Positions 26,795 to 36,929 are shown, numbered from the stretch's first letter. The stretch is 64,000 nucleotides of DNA from Nostoc sp. FACHB-110 (GCF_014697425.1 NZ_JACJRU010000002.1:62001-126000), one strand, 5' to 3'. Made by a program: numbers and translations. The notes: generated by a model not told the origin, from the sequence alone.

Positions 26795-28194
26795 AGCCGG
26801 ATGTCAATATCTACTAAATGTTATTTGTTGCCGAATTTTGATTTGAATTTATGTAGTCAAATCTAAAAAAGTTTCTCATCATCAAATCAAATAGCATTGA
26901 TATGTTTTTATCGATAGGTTGGCGATGGATGTAGAAGCTTTTTTAGCAAACTAATTACTTTAATTAATTAAAATTTGTATTGTATTTAGTCTACCATCTA
27001 AAGACAGAGGTTTATAATCACTTGGAGTTCGGAATAGAAAATTTGTTTAAACCCTGATCAGAGAAAAAAGCTATAAAATTAGCGGTACAAATGCTAAGTT
27101 TGAGATTAATTGAAGTTAGCAAGTAATTGCCAATAGATAGGCTGTACCTGCCGATTCATTTAAATCAACAGCTATATTCATAGGATGAATAGCAACTATC
27201 TAGTTACTTGAGACTTTGATTATTTAATAATTTGCATAATTTTCTGATCATCACAACATTATATTAAGTTAATTCATACAATCTTTACGCAACCCGACAT
27301 TGAAAGAATAAATTGTAAAAAAATGGTTAAGTAAATATTCGGTATCCGGTTCGGTGGAATCACGACTGTAGGGATATAGTTTGCGTCACGAAACGCAACA
27401 ACACAGAATATCGTTAGGAATAGACTAAGTTATTGGCAAAAATCAAACAAGAGTTCTTTATTGAGATGCGATCGCTACATTTTACACAATGAGCATCAAA
27501 ATATAAAGCTTTTTGCTTGATGTTCATCTATGGATTTTCCGCTAAACATCATAGCTAAATCAAGACTTTTGAGAGAATATGGTAACTGTAAATGATCAAG
27601 GTAATTTTAAATACACTAGTTAGTTACAATATAATGGCAATGGAAATTTTCAACTGCCTTTAGATAGATAAATTCTAGTTAAAAATTAACAAGAATTGCT
27701 ATGGTAATCTAGTTTGATTTTGAACTTAATTGCATAGGGAGAGAAATCTGAATAAGCAATAAAATAGTTTCCAGCAAAACAGTCAAATAGAAAATAATTA
27801 CCCTATTTAAGATTATCTTTATACAGAAAATTATTGGTTTTCTGTATAAATCATGATGTTTTGCATCATATTTTTTGCTGTTATCTATTTTCTATCTAGT
27901 AATAGAATGTTTCTAGTAACTAAGATTTACACATACTAAATAAATATTAATAATCGAGAAAATTTTGTAAAAAAAAGTGATGCAAATTGATAGCAAAAAC
28001 AGCATACACCAGAGATAATACTTAAACAGCAAGAGCAAAAAAAATCATTTAGGTACAGATTTGATTTCAATAGCTGCTTCGACTTCAGGGGAGGATTCGC
28101 AAATCAAGACTCCGGGAAAATCAACCTGAAGAGTAGTTGCGTGGAAGCAGATAGTCAGAGAAAGAGAAAAAATTAACAGAGAGTTTAAAGTTAT
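26795..28194. other. Gene-free 1.4-kb region between the NRPS operon and glgP
   Basis: This long AT-rich stretch contains no supported ORF or tRNA. It must hold the promoters of two divergent units: the DUF6875/NRPS pair to the left and glgP to the right. Visible structures are a TTGCGT/ACGCAA palindrome near 27380-27400 and the nested inverted repeats at 27772-27895 described separately. It is long enough to hide a small RNA gene, but I cannot name one. Confidence 0.6.
27772..27895. promoter_or_regulatory. Cluster of inverted repeats upstream of glgP
   Basis: A perfect 13-bp hairpin, TTTATACAGAAAA (27818-27830) with TTTTCTGTATAAA (27838-27850), has a 7-nt loop. It is followed by ATGATG-TTTTG-CATCAT (27853-27869) and T6 (27871-27876), which looks like a weak rightward terminator. 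Outside these, CAGCAAAA (27772-27779) matches TTTTGCTG (27873-27880) and ATAGAAAATA (27787-27796) matches TATTTTCTAT (27886-27895) in crossing order. The block could be an attenuating leader or a small RNA; the base composition makes some matches possible by chance. Confidence 0.45.
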
Positions 28195-30405
28195 ATGGCT
28201 AACAGTGCAATGACCGCAGCATTACGCTTGAGTGAAAAGTTACCCTTTCCACTCAAGCGTTTAGCAGATTTGGCTTATAACTACTGGTGGAGTTGGACAA
28301 GCGATCGCATATCCTTATTTCAAGCCATCGATCCCCAAGAATGGGAACGTTGTGGCCATAACCCAGTGGCAATTTTAGAGTCAGCTAGTTACGAACGCTT
28401 AACTCAAATCGCAGAAGACCCCCTTTACCTCAGACAAATTTCTGCCTTGGCGCAAGAGTTTGACCAATATATGGCGCAAAAAGATACTTGGGTAAATCGG
28501 GTTGCACCGCAAGTTTCTGCTGAACACCCCATAGCGTATTTTTGTGCAGAGTTTGGCATCCATGAATCTTTACCCGTCTACTCTGGCGGCTTGGGTATTC
28601 TCGCCGGAGATCACCTCAAATCATCATCAGATTTGGGTGTACCAATGGTTGGCATAGGCTTACTGTATCGCCAAGGTTACTTTCGTCAACGTTTAAACCG
28701 CAATGGCTGGCAAGAAGATTACTATTTAGATAATCCCTTCCAGAGAATGCCCTTAGAGTTAATTAAAGACGAACAAGGGCAAGCACTGACTATCCAGCTA
28801 GAAATTCGCCAACGCCAAGTCAAAGTCCAAATCTGGCAAGTGCAAGTTGGCCGGGTAACATTATATTTACTCGATAGCGATCGCCAAGACAACGATCCCA
28901 TCGACCGTTGGCTAACAGGACACCTATATGGCGGTAACTTAGAAACCCGTATCGCCCAAGAAGTTGTCTTAGGCATTGGTGGTGTCCGTGCCTTAACGGC
29001 CTTAGGTATTCAACCTGCTGTTCATCACCTCAACGAAGGTCACGCCGCCTTCTGCACCTTAGAAATTGCCCGTCAAGAAATCGAACGCACTGGTAAATCC
29101 TTCTACGATATTGAAGCCAGCGTGCGAAATCGTTGTGTCTTCACCACCCACACCCCCGTTCCCGCTGGTCACGATGTCTTCTCCCCCGATTTAATCGATT
29201 CCTTCTTTGCCCAGTATTGGCCGCAATTGCGACTTTCCCGCGAACAATTTTTAGCCTTAGGAGCTAGACGACTCGGCGATCCTTGGGAACCCTTTGGTAT
29301 GACCGTTTTAGCCTTGCGGATGTGTCGTGCTTGCAACGGTGTTAGTGAATTACACGGCAAAGTCTCTCGCAAAATGTGGACTGTCCTTTATCCCCAACGC
29401 ACAGAAGACACTGTACCCATTGGTTACATTACCAATGGTGTTCATGCGCCAACTTGGACTGCACCTTTAATGGCTGACTTATATAACGAGTATCTAGGCG
29501 AAGACTGGAAAACTCGTGCAGTTGACCCACAAATGTGGGCGAAAGTTGATGACATTCCCGACGATGAACTCTGGGCTAGACATCAAATCCTCAAAGAAAG
29601 ATTAATTGCCTACACTCGTTATAAAGTCAAAAAATCACGAGAACAACGCGGTGAAGATTATCAACGCATTCAAGCGGTTGATAACTTACTAGACCCAAAT
29701 ATACTTACCATTGGATTTGCTCGCCGCTTCAGCCCATATAAACGTGGCGATTTGATTTTACGCGATGCCGAACGGGCAGTAAAGATTTTTGGTAATGCTC
29801 AAAAGCCAGTGCAAATCGTCTTTGCCGGCAAAGCACACCCAGCTGATGAAGAAGGCAAACGCATCATCCAGCGGTTGATGGAATGGTGTCACAATTCCGG
29901 CATTATCAACAGTGTTGCCTTTATTGAAGATTACGACATCTACACTGGGCAGAAACTAGTGCAGGGCGTGGATGTGTGGTTAAATAATCCCCGTCGCCCC
30001 TTAGAAGCATCCGGTACAAGTGGGCAGAAAGTCTGCTTTAATGGTGGGATTAATTGCAGCGTTCTCGATGGTTGGTGGTGTGAAGGCTACCAAGCTGATG
30101 CAGATGGTAAAGGTATTAACGGTTGGGCAATTGGTGAAGATGCTCACACCAGCGATCAAGAATTGCAAGACCGGATCGATTCTCAATCACTGTATCATTT
30201 ATTGGAATCAGAAATTGTGCCTCTGTATTATGACCAAGACGAATTAGGGATTCCTCACCGTTGGGTACAGATGATGAAGGCATCAATTAAAACGAATGCA
30301 CCATTATTCAACACTGACAGAATGATTGCTGACTACGTTTCTCAAGTGTACGTTCCAGAAATTTCTGCCCGTGTAGAACCCATTTTGGCAAAGATTCTGT
30401 TTTAA
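28195..30405 (+). CDS. glgP: Alpha-glucan (glycogen) phosphorylase, short GT35 form
   Basis: GlgP cleaves alpha-1,4-glucan ends with phosphate to release glucose 1-phosphate. The 736-residue protein is of the short, DUF3417-headed type. The N-terminal LAYNYWWSWTSDRISLFQAI (about 26-45) is the DUF3417 motif, followed by FCAEFGIHESLPVYSGGLG. The PLP-binding region is RPLEASGTSGQKVCFNGG, in which the lysine binds the cofactor. The RRFSPYKRGDL phosphate-site stretch is intact. ATG 28195 is preceded by a purine-rich stretch, and a strong terminator follows at 30442. The enzyme fits glycogen use at night, when the products feed the pentose phosphate pathway encoded by zwf and opcA 5 kb away. Confidence 0.95.
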   Translation: MANSAMTAALRLSEKLPFPLKRLADLAYNYWWSWTSDRISLFQAIDPQEWERCGHNPVAILESASYERLTQIAEDPLYLRQISALAQEFDQYMAQKDTWVNRVAPQVSAEHPIAYFCAEFGIHESLPVYSGGLGILAGDHLKSSSDLGVPMVGIGLLYRQGYFRQRLNRNGWQEDYYLDNPFQRMPLELIKDEQGQALTIQLEIRQRQVKVQIWQVQVGRVTLYLLDSDRQDNDPIDRWLTGHLYGGNLETRIAQEVVLGIGGVRALTALGIQPAVHHLNEGHAAFCTLEIARQEIERTGKSFYDIEASVRNRCVFTTHTPVPAGHDVFSPDLIDSFFAQYWPQLRLSREQFLALGARRLGDPWEPFGMTVLALRMCRACNGVSELHGKVSRKMWTVLYPQRTEDTVPIGYITNGVHAPTWTAPLMADLYNEYLGEDWKTRAVDPQMWAKVDDIPDDELWARHQILKERLIAYTRYKVKKSREQRGEDYQRIQAVDNLLDPNILTIGFARRFSPYKRGDLILRDAERAVKIFGNAQKPVQIVFAGKAHPADEEGKRIIQRLMEWCHNSGIINSVAFIEDYDIYTGQKLVQGVDVWLNNPRRPLEASGTSGQKVCFNGGINCSVLDGWWCEGYQADADGKGINGWAIGEDAHTSDQELQDRIDSQSLYHLLESEIVPLYYDQDELGIPHRWVQMMKASIKTNAPLFNTDRMIADYVSQVYVPEISARVEPILAKILF

Positions 30406-30441
30406 AGTCTGAAAAGAATTGTAAATTTCCTGGTTCAATAT

Positions 30442-30469
30442 AGGGGTAGGTTAACTACCCCTTTTTTTT
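30442..30469 (+). terminator. Rho-independent terminator after glgP
   Basis: GGGGTAG (30443-30449), a GTTAA loop, and CTACCCC (30455-30461) are followed by eight T residues. The stem is perfect and lies 37 bp after the glgP stop codon. This is the clearest terminator in the window. Confidence 0.93.
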
Positions 30470-30534
30470 GAGGAAAAATATCAACGCATATCAGCGCAGA
30501 TAACTTCATCTTTATGTAGCTATGATTTTAAATT

Positions 30535-31323
30535 ATGAAAATTTGGCAAGCTGACTTTTATCGAAGTTCCAAACAAGATGACACTAAACAAGTGTTGTGG
30601 GAATTGTTGATTTGTGATGCAACTCGTAGCTTTGAGTATGTAGCTACCTGTCCCCAGTCAGCCGCAAATTCGAGTTGGGTGGAAACTCAAATTCAACAAC
30701 TAGCAGGTGAAGCATTACCAGATGTCATTCAAGTGTTTCGTCCTCAGTCTTTGAGTTTAATTGAAAAAGCTGGTCAAAATTTGGGTATTGCTGTCGAAGC
30801 TACGCGCCGGACTTTAGCGTTAAAACAATGGTTGCAAGAAAGACAATCTGCTTTTACTTTAGAACAACCTGCGCCTCTACCGTTGCCAGAGAATTTGTGG
30901 GGTGAACAGTGGCGGTTTGCAACTTTAGCAGCTGGAGATTTAGAAATAGAATTTAGCGATCGCCCTATCCCTATTCTATCTCTACCAGAATCTCTTAAAC
31001 CCCTCAATCTGGGTTTAGCATCGACAGTACCTGTTCCTGGTGTTGTCATTTATGGTGGCAGACAATCAATGCGTTTAGCCAGATGGTTAGCCTCTACGCG
31101 CCCAGTCGCCTTAAATTACATCGCTGGTGCGCCTGATGGCTTAATTTTAGAAGCTGGCTTAGTCGATAGATGGGTTTTAGCCACCTTTGAAGATACCGAC
31201 GTTTCCACAGCAGCTAAAGTTTACGAACAACGCAAACAGCAAAGTCAAGGACTGCACTTTTTATTAATTCAACCCGATGACTCGGGAGTAACTTACACTG
31301 GGCTGTGGTTGTTACAAGCTTGA
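30535..31323 (+). CDS. Tab2/Atab2-family RNA-binding protein
   Basis: The 262-residue protein has the Tab2 (DUF1092) pattern: KIWQADFYRS at the N-terminus, VIQVFRPQSLSLIEKAG in the first third, VPVPGVVIYGGRQSMRLARWL in the second half and the final GLWLLQA. In plants and algae Tab2/Atab2 binds the psaB mRNA and promotes photosystem I translation. The cyanobacterial homologue is assumed to have a related RNA-binding role. It starts 66 bp beyond the glgP terminator, so it probably has its own promoter. No signal peptide or membrane segment is present. The family assignment is firm and the target RNA is not known. Confidence 0.92.
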   Translation: MKIWQADFYRSSKQDDTKQVLWELLICDATRSFEYVATCPQSAANSSWVETQIQQLAGEALPDVIQVFRPQSLSLIEKAGQNLGIAVEATRRTLALKQWLQERQSAFTLEQPAPLPLPENLWGEQWRFATLAAGDLEIEFSDRPIPILSLPESLKPLNLGLASTVPVPGVVIYGGRQSMRLARWLASTRPVALNYIAGAPDGLILEAGLVDRWVLATFEDTDVSTAAKVYEQRKQQSQGLHFLLIQPDDSGVTYTGLWLLQA

Positions 31324-31779
31324 AAAAACTTACTATTCAAGGCTTTGCACCGATTTTGGCAATATTTTTCTAGGTTTTTAATCTTAAATCCGAAATTTTC
31401 AAATTCAAAATTGTAGAAGACAGACAATAGGGAGCAGGAAGAAAACGACAGTTTGGTTGTAAATTTTGCCCATCACGCAGTAGCTTAGGGAAAACATAGC
31501 TTGTAAAGTAGCGCCCCTTAGGAAAGTGCAACTCAACTTCCACTTTTGAGTGCTTTATGTCGCTCTTCCTTACCCCCTGATGTGTTATGAGATGATCTTT
31601 CAACTCACACAAACCCAAAATTGGTTTGAGCAAAGTCGTTGTTCAAGCGCTGGGACTAAATTGACTGGCAAATCGCACCCAAATTTAAAAAAAATTGAAA
31701 ATTTTGCATAAACTGAGCAACTTTGCCAGTTAAATGAATATTCAGAACAAATTCAATACGTAAGACCACCACTAATGGT
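31324..31779. other. Gene-free convergent region, 456 bp
   Basis: A leftward open frame at 31370-31633 is not convincing: it has no recognisable motif and a Leu/Lys-rich tail. A short CAAACC-GGTTTG palindrome lies near 31610-31630. No terminator with a T-run was found here. Otherwise I see nothing. Confidence 0.5.
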
Positions 31780-32097
31780 TCAGCGTGCAGCTAAAGCCAC
31801 AGGTTCAGAACCAGCCGGAGACTCTAATGTCCGCAGGCTAGGAAACAAGAAATGGTTTTCTTCTACGTACTGTGCGCCAAACAAACCTTTTTCTGCCCAG
31901 AAATAGCGGTCTGTTGTGTGTTCATTGCGCTTAACGAGTAGCAAAGCGGGTGGCAAGATACCCTCAGCTTGAATAAATTTTCGTGCTGCTGTCACAGGTT
32001 TTTCTTCGCCGCTTTCGATGCTGTATTGAGGTACATGCTCCAGAATCCGTCGTCCTTCTTGGCGACGACGACTTTTCCGTTTCCGTCTTCTTGCCAA
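31780..32097 (-). CDS. DUF3155-like small basic cyanobacterial protein
   Basis: The protein begins MARRRKRKSRRRQEGRRILE, a strongly basic head suited to nucleic-acid binding. It continues to a conserved-looking core with ARKFIQAEGILPPALLLVKR and YFWAEKGLFGAQYVEENHF. This matches the cyanobacteria-restricted DUF3155 family as I remember it. The start is decided by the ribosome-binding site: GAGGAGG lies just upstream of TTG 32097, giving 105 residues. An earlier in-frame TTG at 32118 would place that site inside the coding region. No neighbour on the same strand is close. Function is unknown. Confidence 0.75.
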   Translation of the reverse strand: MARRRKRKSRRRQEGRRILEHVPQYSIESGEEKPVTAARKFIQAEGILPPALLLVKRNEHTTDRYFWAEKGLFGAQYVEENHFLFPSLRTLESPAGSEPVALAAR

Positions 32098-32381
32098 CCT
32101 AGTTTCCTCCTCTTTCAAGCTATTTAGATTGTAGTGATAGCTACAAAATCCGTCGTAATTATAAAAGTTCTAGTTTTAAAAAGCAAGAGTTTTTAAAGTT
32201 TAGATACAACAAAAATAATTTTTTTGAAGACAAATAAATCTAACGCCTAGTGAAATACATAAATTCTTTATTTAGAAGCATTATTGAGAAGATTTAGTTA
32301 AGCTTTATTAAAAGAGAGGGAATACCAAACTCAAGCTAGGAAATTCCCTCAAAGTCTGAGATCCTGAGCCAGAACTGAAAA

Positions 32382-33743
32382 ATGTTAATGTCTGCTAGTT
32401 CAGATTTTGTTGCTTTATGCCGAGAGCAAATAGCACTCTTAGCCCAAGGGTTAGGAGCATCTTTAAGTGTGGTTTATTTAACACAAGAATTGGTAGAAGC
32501 TGCAACAGGTGAGTCCCAATTAATTCCTGTTGTGGTTTATCCTGAAACAGCAGGATTACCACCAGGAGAAGAAAACACTGAAGTAAAAACACGTAAGCAA
32601 TTACAAATTAGTAATATTTTGCTACCACGCAAGCAACAAAAAAGGTTACTAACAGCAGCTACGGAATCTACTGTTTCATCATCAAATGGTGAAGATTTTC
32701 CAGAAGATTATTTGTTGACTGAACATCAAATCGTTTTACCCTTGGTTCATGAAGGGGTAATGATGGGATTATTGGTGACTTGCAGAGCAGACAGGGCTTG
32801 GAATCAACAAGAACAAAGTACAATTGAAAAGATAGTCCAGACTTTAGCGATCGCTTGTGTGTTAGATCAGCGTCGGGGTTGGTTGCAACATCAGCTACAT
32901 CAACAACAAATTCTCCAAGAACAGCAGCAAGATTTATTAGATAACCTGTTACACCAATTTCGCAATCCATTAACAGCATTGCGTACTTTTGGGAAATTAC
33001 TCTTCAAAAGATTGCGCCCAGGCGACCCGAACCGTGAAGTCGGAGCTAATATAGTTCGAGAAAGCGATCGCCTACAAGAATTATTACAACAATTTGAGCA
33101 AGTTATTGATTTGACAGAATTAGATGTTGCACCATTAGATTTCTCGGAAAACGAAGTATTAGTCGAAGCAACTGTCCAAAAAGAACCAAAACCAATTCTT
33201 TTATTACCAGGTACAGGAGAGAAAGAAACTGATTGCTCCTTAACTGATTTATTAGCACCATTATTAATCACAGCAAAAGCAATTGCTCAAGAAAGAAATT
33301 TAAAATTAAAAACAGAAATTCCCAAAAACTTACCGTTAGTGCAGGTAAATATTAAAGCATTACAAGAAGTATTGAGTAATATCATTGATAATGCTTTAAA
33401 ATACACTCCTACAGGCGGTAAAATACTTTTTCAAGTAGGCAAACAAAAAGCTAATTTTCTCGGCATTGCTATTAGCGATACTGGCCCAGGAATTCCGCAA
33501 CAAGACTTAGAACATCTAGGAGAAAGATACTACCGAGGCGAAAAAGCACAAACAGAAATTCCCGGTACAGGATTAGGAATTGCCATCGCTAAACAATTAA
33601 TCGAGCAAATGCACGGTGAAATTGAAGTTTTTAGCCCAGCAATTACAACTGCGATCGCATCTTCAAATGCACCAGGAACTACGTTTATTATTTGGTTGCC
33701 GATGAGTCAACAACAGAGTGTAGGGGGTAGTGAAGACTTCTAA
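32382..33743 (+). CDS. GAF-domain sensor histidine kinase (possibly the Hik2/CSK family)
   Basis: The soluble 453-residue kinase has an N-terminal GAF-like domain (about 8-165, beginning DFVALCREQIALLAQGLGAS) and a Gln-rich coiled linker (about 170-188). The H box HQFRNPLTALRTFGKLL follows near 192-208, then an acidic insert, and the HATPase with IIDNALKYTPTGG, ISDTGPGIP and GTGLGIAIAKQL. All kinase motifs are intact. The H box with FRNPLxALRTFGKLL and the single N-terminal Cys (C13) fit the Hik2/chloroplast-sensor-kinase lineage, in which an iron-sulfur redox sensor has been reported. That link is tentative. No regulator gene is adjacent. A bidirectional terminator follows. Confidence 0.88.
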   Translation: MLMSASSDFVALCREQIALLAQGLGASLSVVYLTQELVEAATGESQLIPVVVYPETAGLPPGEENTEVKTRKQLQISNILLPRKQQKRLLTAATESTVSSSNGEDFPEDYLLTEHQIVLPLVHEGVMMGLLVTCRADRAWNQQEQSTIEKIVQTLAIACVLDQRRGWLQHQLHQQQILQEQQQDLLDNLLHQFRNPLTALRTFGKLLFKRLRPGDPNREVGANIVRESDRLQELLQQFEQVIDLTELDVAPLDFSENEVLVEATVQKEPKPILLLPGTGEKETDCSLTDLLAPLLITAKAIAQERNLKLKTEIPKNLPLVQVNIKALQEVLSNIIDNALKYTPTGGKILFQVGKQKANFLGIAISDTGPGIPQQDLEHLGERYYRGEKAQTEIPGTGLGIAIAKQLIEQMHGEIEVFSPAITTAIASSNAPGTTFIIWLPMSQQQSVGGSEDF

Positions 33744-33796
33744 GATGCACATTTTAGAATCCTGATGTAGCAAAGGTTTGAGAATTTATGAATAAA

Positions 33797-33828
33797 AAAG
33801 CCTCCGGTTGGAAACAACAGGAGGCTTT
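33797..33828. terminator. Bidirectional terminator between the kinase and opcA
   Basis: AAAGCCTCC (33797-33805) pairs with GGAGGCTTT (33820-33828). The loop can extend as GTTG-GAAA-CAAC with one G.A mismatch. A-run before and T-run after make it usable by both convergent genes. Confidence 0.8.
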
Positions 33829-33851
33829 GTGATAAATTGGCGATGATCAAT

Positions 33852-35222
33852 CTAACTCTTCGTTGCCAATTTGAGAATTTGGGCGATAATTCCCAGACTG
33901 TCTTCAAATAAATTTTCCCGTCCCCAGCGTTGTACTTGCTGACTCAGCAGTGCTTCTGCTTTTTGTTCTGATAGTGAACCCACTTGTTGGAACAAACCAG
34001 AGGTTTGGGCGGCTCCGTGGGTTTCCATCCGCATACAACCACCAGTTTCGGTACAAATTAAAGTACTACAATCTGCTTTTGGATTAGTGGAACTGAGGCG
34101 CAAGGCAATCAAGTCACCTGCAATATCACCCACATCAGCTACCGGTACACCAGCTAACTCAGCTTCTATTTGTCTTTGGTCTTTGGCCAAAAAGCGAATC
34201 CGCGCGATATCATAATCATCGCTTTGAGTTTGATAAGCAACTGGCATCCACTCTAAGCGGCTAGCCAACCAACCCAAATACAACAAAGCTTGGGCGGGGT
34301 TGCCTTTTTCGTAGTCAATCATCACACGGTCAATTTCTGGCAGTGCGGCGCGGCGATGGGGTGCGTCGTAAGCTTCCGCAGTTAATTCTTGCCATGCAGA
34401 CAAGCGCCGCCAATTTAAATCAGCCAAAGGTACGTTGTTGTCTACCAACTCTTGTAAGCTGAGTAAATCTTGTTCTGGCTCGTTGAAGTTGCAAGAATCA
34501 ACTATGACGTTGTTGCAGACTGCTGATAACCGCTTAAATAAAGCGTTGTTGGGGTCGGGAGTGGCTTTCCACCAGAGGAACTTGGGCAAACCACCAATTA
34601 ACAAGGCGGGAATCATCCCGCCGATTCTTTCTAAAGCGGAGGTCGTACCAGAAAGAGTAATGTATTCGCAACAAACCAGGGTGCTAGAAGACTGCTTTTG
34701 AATAGGACAATAAGCAGAAACTTGGGCTTTAACTCCTTCATCTTCGCCGGCGAGTGGACATAGGGCAATGATGCGGCAAGGGTTACGTAGGGCAATTTCG
34801 TCAGCAATGGTTGGGCTACTGGTATTAAAGCTATAGGCTCCATTACCATTTTGCGCAACAACTCCATTACCTTGACGTTTGGCGTATTCTTCCCGCAACT
34901 TTGTTAAAGTTTCTGGGGTGGTAGTGCCAGTTTCTAGGAGTTGATATTTCTTTTGTGCTTCTCTGAGGGCTGCGTCTGTTTGTGGCCCTAAAATGCCATC
35001 AATGGGGCCGTGATAAAAACCCAAAGATGCTAGTAGATATTGTGTTTCTTCTGGTTCGTAAACTACTAAGGTAAAAGTTGTCGCACGAGTGGCCGCAGGT
35101 AGCGCGCCATCTTCACCAGTGATGCCGTAACTTTGCCAAATTTGGTTTAATTCCGCTTCGATTTCATTCAGCGAAATGTCCTTGGGGGCTTGGAGGGAAA
35201 AAATGGTAGGAGCTTGGGTCAT
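33852..35222 (-). CDS. opcA: Glucose-6-phosphate dehydrogenase assembly protein OpcA
   Basis: OpcA is the cyanobacterial protein that binds and activates glucose-6-phosphate dehydrogenase and links its activity to thioredoxin. The 456 residues carry the OpcA core, including GGLPKFLWWKATPDPNNALF and the DLNWRRLSAWQELTAEAYD stretch. Near the N-terminus (about 58-100) is a peptidoglycan-binding-like module, LASLGFYHGPIDGILGPQTD, normally part of this family. Cys-containing segments CRIIALCPLAGED and CSTLICTETGGCMRM are candidates for redox control. It is the last gene of the fbp-tal-zwf-opcA run, 77 bp after zwf, a gap filled by a heptamer repeat. Confidence 0.95.
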   Translation of the reverse strand: MTQAPTIFSLQAPKDISLNEIEAELNQIWQSYGITGEDGALPAATRATTFTLVVYEPEETQYLLASLGFYHGPIDGILGPQTDAALREAQKKYQLLETGTTTPETLTKLREEYAKRQGNGVVAQNGNGAYSFNTSSPTIADEIALRNPCRIIALCPLAGEDEGVKAQVSAYCPIQKQSSSTLVCCEYITLSGTTSALERIGGMIPALLIGGLPKFLWWKATPDPNNALFKRLSAVCNNVIVDSCNFNEPEQDLLSLQELVDNNVPLADLNWRRLSAWQELTAEAYDAPHRRAALPEIDRVMIDYEKGNPAQALLYLGWLASRLEWMPVAYQTQSDDYDIARIRFLAKDQRQIEAELAGVPVADVGDIAGDLIALRLSSTNPKADCSTLICTETGGCMRMETHGAAQTSGLFQQVGSLSEQKAEALLSQQVQRWGRENLFEDSLGIIAQILKLATKS

Positions 35223-35229
35223 AGCTATT

Positions 35230-35271
35230 GAAGTATGAAGTATGAAGTATGAAGTATGAAGTATGAAGTTT
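35230..35271. repeat. Heptamer STRR (GAAGTAT)5 between zwf and opcA
   Basis: Five perfect copies of GAAGTAT (35230-35264) and one GAAGTTT (35265-35271) lie just upstream of opcA. The array is inside the operon transcript. Confidence 0.9.
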
Positions 35272-35299
35272 TAAGCTTCATCCTTCAGCCTTAATGTTT

Positions 35300-36829
35300 T
35301 TAGAGTCTGCGCCAACGGCGGCCGTCTTGGTTAATTAACAGTTCGGCTTCTGCGGGTTCCCAAGTGCCGGCTTCATACTGCGGAATGGTGGCGGGGTCTG
35401 CGGGCGCATCCCACACAGAAAGAGCGGGGGTGACTACTTGCCAAGCTGCTTCCACTTCGTCGGCCCTGGTGAACAATGTTTGGTCGCCCATCATACAATC
35501 AAGGAATAGGCGATCGTAAGCATCAGAGGTGGCTTCAATACCGAAAGAACCGTAGCTAAAATCCATATCTACAGAACGGGTACGGAATTCTGCCCCTGGC
35601 ATTTTTACATCAAAGCGCAAAGAAATTCCTTCATTAGGTTGAATCCGCATTGCCAAGATGTTGGCATTTTTTTGCTGGGCGGCAGACTGGAACATAGTTG
35701 AAGGAACTTCGCGGAAATGAATAGAGATTTCGCTGACTTTTTTCGGCATCCGCTTGCCAGTGCGGAGATAGAAAGGTACACCTTGCCAACGCCAGTTATC
35801 TACCAAAAATTTCATGGCTACATAAGTTGGCACACCAGATTTGGGGTCAACACCGGGTTCTTCTCTATACCCTGGTACTTGTTGCCCTTTCATCCAACCT
35901 GCGCTATATTGCCCACGAATCGCGGAACGAGATAAGTTATGCACATCTGCTAAACGGGTAGCTTGCAGCACTTTCACTTTTTCTGTACGGATACTGTTAG
36001 CATCCATTGAGTTGGGTGCTTCCATTGCGGTTAAGCAGTACAGTTGCATCAAGTGGTTTTGCAACATATCTCGCAGTGCGCCAGCTTTTTCATAATAGCC
36101 AGCCCGGTCTTCTACACCGACGGTTTCCGCAACAGTAATTTGTACGTGGTCAACAAACCGACGGTTCCACAAGGGTTCAAAAATCGCATTGGCAAAGCGA
36201 AACACGAGCAAGTTCTGGACGGTTTCTTTGCCTAAGTAGTGGTCAATCCGGTAGACTTGGTTTTCTTTACAATACTTCTGCACGACTACGTTGAGGCTTT
36301 GGGCAGAGGCCAAGTCCCGACCAAAGGGCTTTTCAATGACTAAGCGATGTTTGTAGGCATCTTCTAGCATTCCCGCGTTGCCTAGTTGCCGAATGGCTTC
36401 AGGGAAGAAGTTGGGCGCAACGGAAAGGTAAAACATCCGGTTGCCGCGTGTACCCCGTTTTTGGTCTAATTCGCTGAGTAAGTTTTTCAGTTTTTGGTAA
36501 CTTTCGGGGTTGTCTATGTCACCGGGACAGTAAAACAAACCTTGGGAGAAGTCTTGCCACAGTTCTTCCGGCGCGACACCACCGTGGGCTTCTTCCATCC
36601 CTTTACGCATTTGTTCGCGGAAATATTCGTGAGTCCATTCCCGACGTGCAACACCAACAATGGTGATTTCGGGAGGGATGCGTCGTTCTTTCCGGAGTTT
36701 GTATAATGCTGGAACTAGTTTGCGCCAGGTTAAATCACCAGACGCGCCAAAGATAACTATAATTTGGGGTTCGGGCATCCCTTGTTGTTGTAAGCCTACG
36801 CGCAAGGGATTTTCTAGCAGACTGACCAT
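35300..36829 (-). CDS. zwf: Glucose-6-phosphate 1-dehydrogenase
   Basis: Zwf oxidises glucose 6-phosphate with NADP+, the entry step of the oxidative pentose phosphate pathway and the main source of NADPH in the dark and in heterocysts. The 509-residue protein has the nucleotide-binding [16 protein letters not shown] near residues 28-43. It also has the active-site [13 protein letters not shown], and EKPFGRDL. The C-terminal substrate domain is complete ([16 protein letters not shown]). It lies between tal and opcA in one operon. The upstream gap to tal contains a perfect 17-bp hairpin built from heptamer repeats. Confidence 0.97.
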   Translation of the reverse strand: MVSLLENPLRVGLQQQGMPEPQIIVIFGASGDLTWRKLVPALYKLRKERRIPPEITIVGVARREWTHEYFREQMRKGMEEAHGGVAPEELWQDFSQGLFYCPGDIDNPESYQKLKNLLSELDQKRGTRGNRMFYLSVAPNFFPEAIRQLGNAGMLEDAYKHRLVIEKPFGRDLASAQSLNVVVQKYCKENQVYRIDHYLGKETVQNLLVFRFANAIFEPLWNRRFVDHVQITVAETVGVEDRAGYYEKAGALRDMLQNHLMQLYCLTAMEAPNSMDANSIRTEKVKVLQATRLADVHNLSRSAIRGQYSAGWMKGQQVPGYREEPGVDPKSGVPTYVAMKFLVDNWRWQGVPFYLRTGKRMPKKVSEISIHFREVPSTMFQSAAQQKNANILAMRIQPNEGISLRFDVKMPGAEFRTRSVDMDFSYGSFGIEATSDAYDRLFLDCMMGDQTLFTRADEVEAAWQVVTPALSVWDAPADPATIPQYEAGTWEPAEAELLINQDGRRWRRL

Positions 36830-36879
36830 AACAATTTTGGATCTTTGTTTGGGAAGTTTGGAGAGAAATATGAAGTGTG

Positions 36880-36929
36880 AAGTCTGAAGTCTGAAATCTC
36901 ATACTTCATAATTCAGACTTCAGACTTCT
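36880..36929. repeat. STRR heptamers forming a perfect 17-bp inverted repeat between tal and zwf
   Basis: GAAGTCTGAAGTCTGAA at 36880-36896 is the exact reverse complement of TTCAGACTTCAGACTTC at 36913-36929, with a 16-nt loop. Each arm is made of GAAGTCT heptamers. The structure lies in the tal-zwf intercistronic gap, so the operon mRNA can fold a long hairpin there. Confidence 0.9.

Noticed and set aside
31370..31633. Minus-strand 87-codon frame
   Set aside because: No motif, no ribosome-binding site, and composition like the surrounding non-coding DNA.
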